Positions 7,621 through 15,847 of a stretch of DNA of 51,610 nt are shown here, piece after piece. The stretch comes from Actinomadura sp. BRA 177 (GTDB lineage: Bacteria; Actinomycetota; Actinomycetes; Streptosporangiales; Streptosporangiaceae), in NCBI RefSeq assembly GCF_013372625.1, contig NZ_JABXFD010000583.1, forward strand, positions 1 through 51,610, in the 5' to 3' direction. The notes under the pieces are model-generated. The model ran no database searches and was not told the origin of the DNA. It worked only from the letters and a program-made list of their open reading frames with translations. Each line of letters starts with the position of its first letter. The stretch's first letter is position 1. The position numbers and the translations under genes are program-made.

Positions 7621-8475
7621 TTACCGGCGCGCGAGTTCGCGCAGCGCGTCGAGGCCCGGCAGATCCCGCGCGGGCGCGTCCCGGCCGATGACGCCTGACA
7701 GCCTGTCCTCGGGCGCGAGCGCGCACCGTCGCAGGGCCTCCAGGGACGGGACGCCCTCCCGGTGGGCGTCGCTCAGCCGCAGCTTCCACAACCCGGCCGC
7801 GACCTCGCCCGCCGTCCCGGCCGGCTCCCGGTTCAGGTAACCGGCGGCGGCGCCGTCCAGCGAAGCCCACACGTATCCGACCACCGTGCCCTGAAGGGTG
7901 ACGGGCAGGTAGCGGACGGGCGCGGAGGTCTGCTCCGGGTAGGTCGGCGGCAGGACGCTGAACAGCGGCCCGAACCCCTGCGACCGGTCGGCCGGCGTCC
8001 CGTCCTCGAACCTGCCGTCCTGCACGGACGGCCCCGCAGGGACCGGATAGCCGGGCGCGACCACCTGGTGCAGGGCCTGCAGGCTGGGCGCCTGCTGCTC
8101 GGCCTCGTCCGCCGGGATGCCGCCGCCCACCCGGTCCTCCTCGGCGCCCTTCAAGCGCCGGACGGCCTCGGCGGCAGGCACGTCCGCGGCGTACGCCTCG
8201 GCGAGCCGATCCTCCCAGTAGTCGGCGGCGAACATCTCGGCCTCCGACACGTCGGGGACGAGCAGGAACCCGGCCGCCTGCTGCCGGACGGAACCCCACA
8301 GGCAGCCGATCACCCTGCCGCGCAGCCGCACCCAGTAGTAGATGACCGGTTCCCGCGTCCAGTGCGCGTACGACGGGGCCGGCGGCGGCAGCGGCTCGAC
8401 GTCCGGGAACGGCGGCGGCGACCCGGGCACGGGAGGGGGAGCGCCCGGATCCCACGGGGGAGGCAGGTCACTCAT
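7621..8475 (-). CDS. proline-rich protein with two X modules
   Basis: 284 residues. I prefer the ATG at 8473-8475, which has AAAGG upstream, over an in-frame GTG 18 bases earlier. After a proline-rich N-terminus (residues 5-35) there are two X modules at about 40-140 and 186-284. A DRSQGFGPL linker joins them, matching the 388-residue protein at the other end of the operon but without module Y. X contains a ...G.V.GY.WAS...AAGYL stretch, a W..RL..A helix with VPS/A.EA.R, and a closing VPA/GRD motif. It is the first gene of the six-gene leftward operon. Family unnamed to my knowledge; role unknown. Confidence 0.6.
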   Translation of the reverse strand: MSDLPPPWDPGAPPPVPGSPPPFPDVEPLPPPAPSYAHWTREPVIYYWVRLRGRVIGCLWGSVRQQAAGFLLVPDVSEAEMFAADYWEDRLAEAYAADVPAAEAVRRLKGAEEDRVGGGIPADEAEQQAPSLQALHQVVAPGYPVPAGPSVQDGRFEDGTPADRSQGFGPLFSVLPPTYPEQTSAPVRYLPVTLQGTVVGYVWASLDGAAAGYLNREPAGTAGEVAAGLWKLRLSDAHREGVPSLEALRRCALAPEDRLSGVIGRDAPARDLPGLDALRELARR

Positions 8476-8639
8476 CTCGCGCGCACCTTTCACAACGACG
8501 TCCCATCATTTCATCCGGGTTTCAAGGCCGTTTTAGCAACCGGTCTACGACTATCCGTGATGGTGGGCCGCCTCGTGGAAGTGTTGCGTTGTAGAACTCT
8601 GCGGGGGACCGGAGGCACGACCTTGAAGGGTGGCGGACG

Positions 8640-8936
8640 ATGCGCAGGAGACCGAACATCTGTGACGCCTGCGTGCGGCTGCAGAAGAGGTCCAACCCTG
8701 GCGCCGAGACGTCCCTCGACCGCTGGATCCCCTGCTGCGAGGCGTTCCCCGAGCGGATACCGGACGAGATTTACCGCGGCGGATTCGACCATCGGAACCC
8801 GTACGAGGGCGATCGCGGCATCCGGTTCGAACTGCGTCCCGGCGGGGAGCGCGCCCTGGCCGCGTACGAGTCGGCGGCCGCCCGCAAGGCGGCGCGCAAG
8901 CAGGACGCCGGGCAGAATCCGGGCCAGGGCGGCTGA
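8640..8936 (+). CDS. small conserved hypothetical protein with CxxC
   Basis: 98 residues starting at ATG after a GGGTGGCGG stretch. The N-terminus has a DACVRLQ segment preceded by C (CDAC) and a later WIPCCEAFP. The core reads IPDEIYRGGFDHRNPYEGDRGIRF, a pattern I recognise from widespread small bacterial and phage-associated hypothetical proteins, whose Cys residues may bind metal. The C-terminus is an Ala/Lys/Arg-rich helix. It is divergent from the TNT/YezG operon (164 bases apart) and convergent with the proline-rich membrane protein. Function not known. Confidence 0.65.
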   Translation: MRRRPNICDACVRLQKRSNPGAETSLDRWIPCCEAFPERIPDEIYRGGFDHRNPYEGDRGIRFELRPGGERALAAYESAAARKAARKQDAGQNPGQGG

Positions 8937-8969
8937 CCTCACGGCCCGCCGCCCGCCGCCCATTCGTCC

Positions 8970-9761
8970 TCACTCGCTCCACAGCAGGGTGTTGGTGACT
9001 TCGACGCCGAGCTCCCCGGCGGTGGCGAACACGCTGCCGGTGCGGCCGCCGGTCGGGCCGCCGCTCGACCAGTACGACTGGGCGTAGATGACGGTGGAGC
9101 CCTGCGTCCACGTCCGCGTCCAGTACGCCGGGTCGGCCTTCGGCTGCGGCAGCCCGCTGCCGGTCGACGGGGTCAGCAGCTTCGGCCAGCCCTCCCGGCT
9201 CGTGTAGCCCTTGACGACGGTCGCGTCCGACGAACTGGCGAACTTCAGGATCGAGACCGACGTGATGATCTGCTTGGACGGGCTCGCGTAGACGGCCGAG
9301 TACATGTCCCCGACGCACGGGTGCCGGCGCAGCGCGGGCAGCAGCACGGAGTTCGCGCGGGCGTCGCACGACTCGGTGCGCGTCCCCGCCTGCGTGAACG
9401 TGTTGCCCTTCGCGGTCCGGATCGTCCGGGTGAGGACGCCGGACGGGTCGACCGGCGTGCCGCTGGACCGTGTCGGCGTCGGCTCCACCGTGGACTCGTA
9501 GGTCGGCTCCTCGGTCGGAACCTGCGTCGACGACGGCAGGGACGTCGTCCGGCCCGGGTCGTCGTCATCGCCGCCGAGGACGAGGAAGGCGCCGGTGCCG
9601 ATCACGGCCAGGACCAGCACCACGCCGACGATGAGCAGCGGCACGAGCGCGCCGCCACCGCCGCGCGGCGGCGGCGGGAATCCGGGTCCGCCCGGCATCG
9701 GCGGAGGGCCGGCGGGCGGCGGGAATCCGGGCTGGTGGCCGGGCCAGGGTGGGGGGTTCAT
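8970..9761 (-). CDS. proline-rich single-pass membrane protein
   Basis: 263 residues: a Pro/Gly-rich cytosolic N-terminus (residues 1-37), one transmembrane helix (about 40-62), a Thr/Ser/Pro-rich linker (about 68-105), and an extracytoplasmic domain with three cysteines (TESCDARANS, HPCVGD). It ends VIYAQSYWSSGG and GVEVTNTLLWSE. This layout is common in actinobacterial membrane proteins of unknown function near type VII or kinase genes. A decayed second copy of its C-terminus lies at 1076-1370. Probably a cell-surface sensor or scaffold, but no function is supported. Confidence 0.65.
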   Translation of the reverse strand: MNPPPWPGHQPGFPPPAGPPPMPGGPGFPPPPRGGGGALVPLLIVGVVLVLAVIGTGAFLVLGGDDDDPGRTTSLPSSTQVPTEEPTYESTVEPTPTRSSGTPVDPSGVLTRTIRTAKGNTFTQAGTRTESCDARANSVLLPALRRHPCVGDMYSAVYASPSKQIITSVSILKFASSSDATVVKGYTSREGWPKLLTPSTGSGLPQPKADPAYWTRTWTQGSTVIYAQSYWSSGGPTGGRTGSVFATAGELGVEVTNTLLWSE

Positions 9762-9978
9762 GTCACTCCGTGTGTCTCACAGGCGGGGTGACTACTAAGA
9801 CCCGCGAAACTACCGGACGGTTCGGTGGATTTCATGACGAAATCCCCCTGTGCAGGTCCCCATGCCGGTGAAACCCTTGTGCGGTAGGGCTCCTAGGCTG
9901 TGCGGGACGGGGCGCGCACCCCGTCCCGGTGCGCGCGGGGACGCGTGTCTCGTAGGCTGGCCGCTGAGAGGGGGGCAG

Positions 9979-10206
9979 GTGTCCGACTCCAGTTGGCAGC
10001 AGGCGGTTCTGCGTGAGATCGGCGTGTCCGGGCGCCGACGCCAGCGGCTCGACGCCGCGCCGCACCGCCCGGCCGAGGCGTCCTGGGGCGCCGAGGCGCC
10101 GCCCCGTCCCGCGCCGGAACGGCAGCCGTCCGCCGCCCGGACGGCCGTGATCCGCGTCGTCCACGAGGTGTTCTCCCGTTCGCTGGCCGCGGGGGTGACG
10201 CGATGA
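9979..10206 (+). CDS. small hypothetical protein, translationally coupled
   Basis: 75 residues from GTG at 9979 with AGGGGGG just upstream. The product is Arg/Pro-rich (SGRRRQRLDAAPHRPAE, then APPRPAPERQPS) and ends in a predicted helix (TAVIRVVHEVFSRSLAAG). Its stop overlaps the next gene's ATG (ATGA at 10203-10206), so the two form a coupled pair. No family recognised. It may be an extended N-terminal partner of the following protein. Confidence 0.5.
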   Translation: MSDSSWQQAVLREIGVSGRRRQRLDAAPHRPAEASWGAEAPPRPAPERQPSAARTAVIRVVHEVFSRSLAAGVTR

Positions 10207-10649
10207 GCAGCGACCTGGTCGCGCTGGTGCGCCGCCGTCCGGACGTGCACGCGATCGCCGACGGCATGATCGCGATGGGCGAGGCGCTGGAGCTGCGCGG
10301 CGGCGAGCCCGATCCGACGTGCCTGCACGACGGTGAGGGACGCCTGCTCGTGTCCATCGAGGACCCGGTACAGGTGTCGGTCGAGGGCGAGATCGGACGG
10401 TTGCTCGGCGCGGAGTTCGCGGCACGGGTCGCCGAACCGGTCTGGTGGGTGGACGTCCGGGCGTCCGCCGACGTGCCGGACGCGATGCGGGTCGCCCGCA
10501 AGTTCGCCGACTCCCTCGTCCGCTGGCTCGGCGGAATGGTGTACCCGGAGGGCGCCGCCGACGCCCCGGCCCGCAGCTGGAGGGCAGCCGACCACGACAC
10601 CGGCGCCGACCAGCCGGGCGACGCCTACCAGGGTGGCGTGATTCGCTGA
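10203..10649 (+). CDS. hypothetical protein coupled to the preceding small gene
   Basis: 148 residues from ATG. A helical N-terminus (VALVRRRPDVHAIADGMI) is followed by a beta-type region (RLLVSIEDPVQVSVEGEIG, EPVWWVDVRASADVPDA) and a helix (MRVARKFADSLVRWLGG). The tail is charged and looks disordered. It is convergent with the DUF1266-like gene, with a 26-base gap. The context of DUF6177-like and MinD-like genes suggests an accessory of a type VII-like locus, but this is context only. Confidence 0.55.
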   Translation: MSSDLVALVRRRPDVHAIADGMIAMGEALELRGGEPDPTCLHDGEGRLLVSIEDPVQVSVEGEIGRLLGAEFAARVAEPVWWVDVRASADVPDAMRVARKFADSLVRWLGGMVYPEGAADAPARSWRAADHDTGADQPGDAYQGGVIR

Positions 10650-10675
10650 GCCGCCGCTGGACCGGCGTCGGGGCG

Positions 10676-12103
10676 TCAGGGCCAGTCGCGTGTTAGGTCC
10701 AGGTTCCAGGGGACGATGTTCCATGGGCTGCGCGGTTCGGTGGCGAGTTCCTCGACGAGCCGTTCGTACTCGGCCTGGGCCTTGCCGCCGCCGCCCGACC
10801 AGAGCAGCCGTCCCTGCAGGTAGCAGGTGGACATGTCGCGCCAGGACGAGTACCGCCGCTGGATGTCGATGGCGAGCGGCAGCATCCGCTCCCAGCAGTA
10901 CTCCTCGGTCAGCCAGCCCGCCATGTGGCCCCACCGGTAGAGCATCAGCGCGCGCCCGTAGTCCCAGATGAGGAAGCGCCCCACGTTGGTGCGCAGCGCC
11001 GGGTCGGCGAGGACCTTCAGCCGGTGCAGCTCCTCGGCGGCGTGGTCCCGGTCGTTGAACAGCTGGTGGAGGAACTGGGCCAGTTCGGCGCCCTCCTCGC
11101 TCGCGTCGGCGCCGGGCTCGTCCCGCAGCAGCGCCGGGACGAGCCGCGCGTACGAGCCGCCCTCGTCCCCGTACCGGACCCGGACCAGCTCGATCAGCCG
11201 CTCCACGAACGGCGGTTCGAGCCGGTCGCCGGCGATGAGGCCGTCGACCTCGCGCAGCAGCGTCCCGTACTCCTCCTGCGCGGCGGGGGGCCGGGCGGCG
11301 AGGTGGGCGTCCTGGGCGAAGTCGGCGCGGTGCCCGTCCTGGACGAGCCAGTTGACGGCGGCGAGGAGCTGTTCGAGGTCGTAGGCGCCCCACGGGTCCC
11401 GCAGCAGGTCGTGCGCGGTGCGGCGGTCGGCGGCCGCGGCGGAGTCGCCGGACGCGGTGCCGAGCCGGTCCACCCGGAACCCGTTGACGGCGCCGTAGGG
11501 CGCGCCCGCCCCGATGATCCAGCGCTGCACCGGGGTGAGGTCGCTGCCGTGGGCGAGGACGCCGGGCAGGTCGGGCGCGGAGATCAGCTCCCAGAGCCGG
11601 CGCTGGAACTCCGCGGCCTGCCGCCCCTCGCTGCCGAAGAACCCGGCGAGCTGCTTGCGGAGCGACGGATGCCGGACGTAGAGCCGCCGGAAGAACGGCC
11701 CGTTCTTCCACACCAGGTGCTCGGGACGCAGGTCGCCGAACGGTATCCGGGTCCGCCGGTGGACGATGGCCTGCTCGCCGAACCGCAGCTCCAGGTCCGA
11801 CCAGAGCCGGGCGAACGGGGTGAAGCGCCACAGCAGCAGGAAGCAGCCGACGACGGCGAGCAGCGCCGCGCCGGGTGCGAGCGCCCACCGCGCCTCGTCC
11901 TGCAGCCCGGTGAGGGACAGGACGGCGCCGGCGAGCAGCAGCACCACGCCGCCCGCGCCGACCCCGAGGAACCAGCCGGTGGTGAGGACGAGGGACCCCT
12001 CGATCCGCAGGACCGCCTCATCGCCGTCGAACTCGAACGACCCCTCGGCGAGCGTCCCCTCGACGGCCCGCTCAAGCGCGTCGAGCTGACCGGCCATCCC
12101 CAT
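10676..12103 (-). CDS. DUF1266-like membrane protein
   Basis: 475 residues. The N-terminus has two adjacent TM helices (about residues 39-60 and 70-92). A PH-like stretch follows (LELRFGEQAIVHRRTRIPF), then a long helical region. The C-terminal part carries the hallmark of DUF1266: FLIWDYGRALMLYRWGHMAG, a WERMLPLA helix, SSWRDMSTCYLQGRLLWSGG, and a final Trp-rich turn (SPWNIVPWNLDL). DUF1266 proteins are of unknown function and are often encoded near secretion or toxin loci. It lies downstream of and in the same direction as the DUF6177-like gene (82 bases), a possible operon. Confidence 0.65.
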   Translation of the reverse strand: MGMAGQLDALERAVEGTLAEGSFEFDGDEAVLRIEGSLVLTTGWFLGVGAGGVVLLLAGAVLSLTGLQDEARWALAPGAALLAVVGCFLLLWRFTPFARLWSDLELRFGEQAIVHRRTRIPFGDLRPEHLVWKNGPFFRRLYVRHPSLRKQLAGFFGSEGRQAAEFQRRLWELISAPDLPGVLAHGSDLTPVQRWIIGAGAPYGAVNGFRVDRLGTASGDSAAAADRRTAHDLLRDPWGAYDLEQLLAAVNWLVQDGHRADFAQDAHLAARPPAAQEEYGTLLREVDGLIAGDRLEPPFVERLIELVRVRYGDEGGSYARLVPALLRDEPGADASEEGAELAQFLHQLFNDRDHAAEELHRLKVLADPALRTNVGRFLIWDYGRALMLYRWGHMAGWLTEEYCWERMLPLAIDIQRRYSSWRDMSTCYLQGRLLWSGGGGKAQAEYERLVEELATEPRSPWNIVPWNLDLTRDWP

Positions 12104-12185
12104 GGGCAGGACGCTACATCATCCCTAACGGGTAGATCATCCGCGCGAATGGCAGCGTGGGGCGGGTCGTCCCGACATGTCCCGG

Positions 12186-13127
12186 TTAGGCCGACTGGAG
12201 GTGCTGCATGAGCACGCTGTGCCGCTGCCAGCCGTCCGGTGAGCGGCCGTCGCCGAGCGGGAAGAACGTCAGCGGGGCGCGCGGCGGCCCGACCTGCTGG
12301 CCGGTGATGCCGTGCGGGGCGGCCACGGTGCCGGCGACGGCCATCGCGACCGGGGCGGGCGCGCCCGTCCAGCGCGGCTCGGTGGTGAGGTCGGCGCGGC
12401 CCGGGGTGAGCTGGACGAACAGCGACGCGATCGGCTGGTCGGCGGCGAACGCGCCGACGAGCGTCGGAAGGTGCTGCAGGGGCGGCGGGTCCTCGGGCGC
12501 GTAGCCGACTGTGACGGTGCTGGTCTCGGCCACGGCACCGCCCTCGCCGGCCGTGTAGTCGCAGATCGCCTGGGCGGGGCGCGGGCCGTCCCCGCCGACG
12601 AAGAGCCGCACCGTCGACCGTCCGCGCGCGTACTCGGTGAGCCGGTCGCGCCGCCACGGGTGCTCCAGCGGCTCGGTGGGGCCGAGCCCGGCCGGGTACT
12701 TGCCGGTGAGCAGTTGCAGGAGGCGCTCGACCGTCCCGGCGAGGTCGCCGTCGGCGGCGTGCCTGATCCGGTAGACGAGGGTGAGCTGCGCGCCGATCGG
12801 CGCGGTGGGACGGGTGGTGAACCCGGGTGCGTAGTCGCGAGCCTCCGGGACGGGCGCGAACGTCCGCCCGGCCCATTTCATCGGCCGTCCGGTCAGGCCC
12901 TCGTAGTAGCCGTCGCCGTTGCGGACGATCCACTGCACGCCGTCGCCGGACGCGGCGGTGCGCAGCGGCAGCGTCAGCCGGGACTCCAGCGGCGTGACGA
13001 GCTGCAGGATGCGGCCGCTGTCGGTGCAGTCGCCGAGGGCCCTGCTCAGCCAGGCGCTCAACGGCACGACCGGCCGGTCCTGGAGGACGACCATCGCTTG
13101 GTCGGTCAGCGCGTCTACGGTGCTCAT
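12186..13127 (-). CDS. DUF6177-like protein
   Basis: 313 residues from ATG at 13125-13127; the open frame extends upstream but without coding character. The opening VVLQDRPVVPLSAWLSRAL, followed by a QLVTP...SRLTLPL segment, fits what I remember of DUF6177, a family seen around actinobacterial type VII secretion clusters. No catalytic motif stands out; the protein appears soluble. It heads a leftward pair with the DUF1266-like gene and is divergent from the LCP gene (116 bases). The family name is from memory and needs a profile search. Confidence 0.55.
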   Translation of the reverse strand: MSTVDALTDQAMVVLQDRPVVPLSAWLSRALGDCTDSGRILQLVTPLESRLTLPLRTAASGDGVQWIVRNGDGYYEGLTGRPMKWAGRTFAPVPEARDYAPGFTTRPTAPIGAQLTLVYRIRHAADGDLAGTVERLLQLLTGKYPAGLGPTEPLEHPWRRDRLTEYARGRSTVRLFVGGDGPRPAQAICDYTAGEGGAVAETSTVTVGYAPEDPPPLQHLPTLVGAFAADQPIASLFVQLTPGRADLTTEPRWTGAPAPVAMAVAGTVAAPHGITGQQVGPPRAPLTFFPLGDGRSPDGWQRHSVLMQHLQSA

Positions 13128-13243
13128 CTCGCCCGGGAGTCTAGTCACCGGGGGACGGCCCGCGACCGGGCGGCCAGACTGCCGGGACAGGTGACCAGGG
13201 AGTTTCCTGCGGCCAGCGTGACCCCTGTCCAATCTGTGCTGAA

Positions 13244-14692
13244 ATGTTACAGATGCAGCGAGCCGCCGCGCCCCCCAGGGTGTACTACGCGGACCACGCC
13301 CCGCCGCCACCGGAGCCGCCGGTGCGGGGGCGTCTGTGGCGCGTGCTCGGCGGCATCTCGATCGTGCTGTCGGTCGTGCTGGTCGCGGGCAGCCTCACCG
13401 CCTACGGGTTCTGGCGGCGGCTGGACGGCCAGATCGACCGCGAGAACGTCGAGGGCAGGCTCGGCCAGAACCGTCCGCCCAAACTCAACGGCTCGCTGAA
13501 CATCCTGCTGATGGGGTCCGACAGCCGCGCCGGGGAGAACGCCCGCTACGGCGTCGAGGCCGGGCAGCGCTCCGACACCACGATCCTGCTGCACATCTCG
13601 CCCGGCGGGGAGAGCGCCATCGGGATCAGCTTCCCGCGCGACTCGATGGTGCAGATGCCGCCGTGCAAGCGCAAGAACGGCAGCACCATTCCGGCGCAGT
13701 TCGGGATGATCAACGCGGCGTTCTCCAACGGCGGCCCGGCCTGCACCTGGCGCACGATCGAGTCCCTCACCAAGATCCACATCGACCACTACGTCGAGGT
13801 GGACTTCGCCGGCTTCAAACGGGTCGTGGACGCGCTCGGCGGCGTCGAGATCTGCGTCCCGAAGCGCATCGACGACCCGAAGGCCGAACTGCACCTCAAG
13901 GCGGGCAAACAGGTCGTCCACGGCGACCAGGCGCTCGGCTACGTCCGCACCCGGTACGTCCTCGGCGACGGCTCCGACCTCGACCGGATCAAGCGGCAGC
14001 AGGCGTTCATGGCGTCGGTCGTCAAGAAGGCGACCGACAAGGGCATGCTGACCGATCCCGGCCGCACCTACGACTTCCTGTCCGCCGCCACGAAGTCCAT
14101 CAAGGCGGACGACAAGCTCACGCTGTCGGTCATGCAGAAGCTCGCCGCGTCGCTGCGCGGGATGAGCGCCGGGAAGGTCCGGTTCGTCACCGTGCCGGTG
14201 CAGGCGTATCCGCAGGACAAGAACCGCGTCCAGTTCAACCAGGTCCTCGCCGAGCCGCTGTTCAAGGCCGTCCGGGAGGACAACAAGCTCCCCGACCCCG
14301 CCCCAACGCCGGTGCCCGCGCAGAACAAGGTGCAGCCCGTCCCGCCCGCGCAGGTGAAGGTCGGCGTCTACAACGCGTCCCCCACGCAGGGCCTCGCGGG
14401 ACGGACCGCCGGGCAGCTCACCGAGCGCGGCTTCAAGGTCGTCAAGGTCGGCACCAGCAAGAAGAAGTACGCCCGCACCCAGATCCTGTACGGCGCCGGC
14501 GCCGAGCGGCAGGCCGCGCGCCTGGCGATCGCGGTGCCGGGACATCCGCCGCGCGCCTGGCGGTCGGCGAAGCCCGGCTACGTCTACCTCGTCATCGGCA
14601 AGGACGGCGCCCGGCTGCGCGCGCTGACGCCGACGGTGCCCAAGATGGCCGGCGAGATCCGCGCCGACCGCGACATTTGCGCCCAGACCTGA
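13244..14692 (+). CDS. LytR-CpsA-Psr family cell-wall ligase with LytR_C domain
   Basis: 482 residues: a proline-rich cytosolic N-terminus, one TM helix (about residues 34-56), an LCP catalytic domain, and a C-terminal LytR_C-like domain (VKVGVYNASPTQGLAGRTA...LTERGFKVVKVG). LCP signatures are visible: LLMGSDSR, RSDTTILLHI, SFPRDSMV, and GYVRTRYVLGDGSDLDRIKRQ with the Arg/Asp residues that bind the pyrophosphate of the lipid carrier. LCP enzymes attach glycopolymers to peptidoglycan outside the membrane; here the natural substrate would be the galactan made by the locus at 22-30 kb (inference). ATG at 13244 is followed by another at 13253; neither has a strong ribosome site. Confidence 0.9.
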   Translation: MLQMQRAAAPPRVYYADHAPPPPEPPVRGRLWRVLGGISIVLSVVLVAGSLTAYGFWRRLDGQIDRENVEGRLGQNRPPKLNGSLNILLMGSDSRAGENARYGVEAGQRSDTTILLHISPGGESAIGISFPRDSMVQMPPCKRKNGSTIPAQFGMINAAFSNGGPACTWRTIESLTKIHIDHYVEVDFAGFKRVVDALGGVEICVPKRIDDPKAELHLKAGKQVVHGDQALGYVRTRYVLGDGSDLDRIKRQQAFMASVVKKATDKGMLTDPGRTYDFLSAATKSIKADDKLTLSVMQKLAASLRGMSAGKVRFVTVPVQAYPQDKNRVQFNQVLAEPLFKAVREDNKLPDPAPTPVPAQNKVQPVPPAQVKVGVYNASPTQGLAGRTAGQLTERGFKVVKVGTSKKKYARTQILYGAGAERQAARLAIAVPGHPPRAWRSAKPGYVYLVIGKDGARLRALTPTVPKMAGEIRADRDICAQT

Positions 14693-14851
14693 TGCGGCCA
14701 CCCAGCACCGGTATCTTGGCCACGCAAACCATCAACCGCCGCAAAGCGTCCCTTAGTAGGACGGCCTAGGGACTCCCCCCGACCTTGGCCCGACGAGCCG
14801 CCCCCCGCACCGGGCTCTGCCGGCCGCCTACGCTCCCCCTGGAACGGACGC

Positions 14852-15847
14852 ATGCAGCCCGAACCCTTCACCCTGCTGATGACCGTCTACGGCGGCGACC
14901 AGCCGGAGCACGTACGGGACGCGTTCCGCAGCGCCGTCCAGCTGCAGACGCTGCGTCCCGACCAGGTGATCCTCGTCCAGGACGGCCCCGTCCCGCCCGC
15001 ACTGGCGGACTGCCTGACCGACCTCGTCGCCGGCAGCCCCGTGCCGGTCGAGTCCGTCCACCTGCGGCACAACCGCGGCCTCGGCCCCGCCCTCGACGCC
15101 GGCCTGCACGCCGCCCGGCACGACATCGTCGCCCGCATGGACGCCGACGACGTCGCCATGCCGCACCGCTTCCAGACCCAGGTCCCGCTGATCCGCGCGG
15201 GCGCGGACCTCGTCGGCGCCGGCCTCCTGGAGTTCGGCACCGACGTCACCGACGTCGTCGGCCGGCGCATCCCGCCGAGCGACCCCGCCGACATCGCCCG
15301 CTACTCCCGCCTCCACGACCCGTTCAACCACCCCACGGTCGTCTACCGGCGCAGCGCCGTCGTCGCCGCGGGCGGCTACGGCGACCTGCCCCTCATGGAG
15401 GACTACTGGCTGTTCGTCCGCATGATCGCGAACGGCGCCCGGATGGTGAACGTCGCCGAACCGCTCGTCTACTACCGCGTCGGCGAGGGCGCCTACGAGC
15501 GCCGCGGCGGCCGCGACCTGCTCCGCTCCGAACTGCGCCTGCAGCGCGAGATGCTCCGCGAGGGCTTCATCTCCCAGCCGCAGTACTGGCGCAACGTCAT
15601 GGTCCGCGGCGGCTACCGCCTCGTCCCCACGGCGATCCGCAAGCCCTTCTACCGCGCCGTCGTCGCCCCCTACGGCGCCCGCCGCAACCGCTCCCGCGAC
15701 CGCGCCGAAGCCGGCCTCCCCGCCGGCGCCCTCTCCTACATCCCCCGCCACGCCCGCCGCCCGGACCAGGAACCGGCTCCGGCGCAGGGCCTGCCGGAGC
15801 CGCCTGCCCCAGCCGCCCACCGATCGCGGCGGCGCGGCCGCGGCTAA
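14852..15847 (+). CDS. family 2 glycosyltransferase
   Basis: 331 residues, GT-A fold. It starts FTLLMTVYGGD, continues with a VILVQDGP strand, then ARMDADDVAMPHRF, whose DxD binds the sugar-nucleotide metal. Further on, LMEDYWLFVRMIANG holds the acceptor-side acidic residue typical of bacterial polysaccharide GT2 enzymes. The C-terminus is Arg/Pro-rich and probably disordered. It is a soluble or peripheral enzyme for an envelope glycan, 159 bases after the LCP gene on the same strand. It overlaps the convergent beta-propeller gene by 4 bases at the stop codons. Confidence 0.85.
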   Translation: MQPEPFTLLMTVYGGDQPEHVRDAFRSAVQLQTLRPDQVILVQDGPVPPALADCLTDLVAGSPVPVESVHLRHNRGLGPALDAGLHAARHDIVARMDADDVAMPHRFQTQVPLIRAGADLVGAGLLEFGTDVTDVVGRRIPPSDPADIARYSRLHDPFNHPTVVYRRSAVVAAGGYGDLPLMEDYWLFVRMIANGARMVNVAEPLVYYRVGEGAYERRGGRDLLRSELRLQREMLREGFISQPQYWRNVMVRGGYRLVPTAIRKPFYRAVVAPYGARRNRSRDRAEAGLPAGALSYIPRHARRPDQEPAPAQGLPEPPAPAAHRSRRRGRG

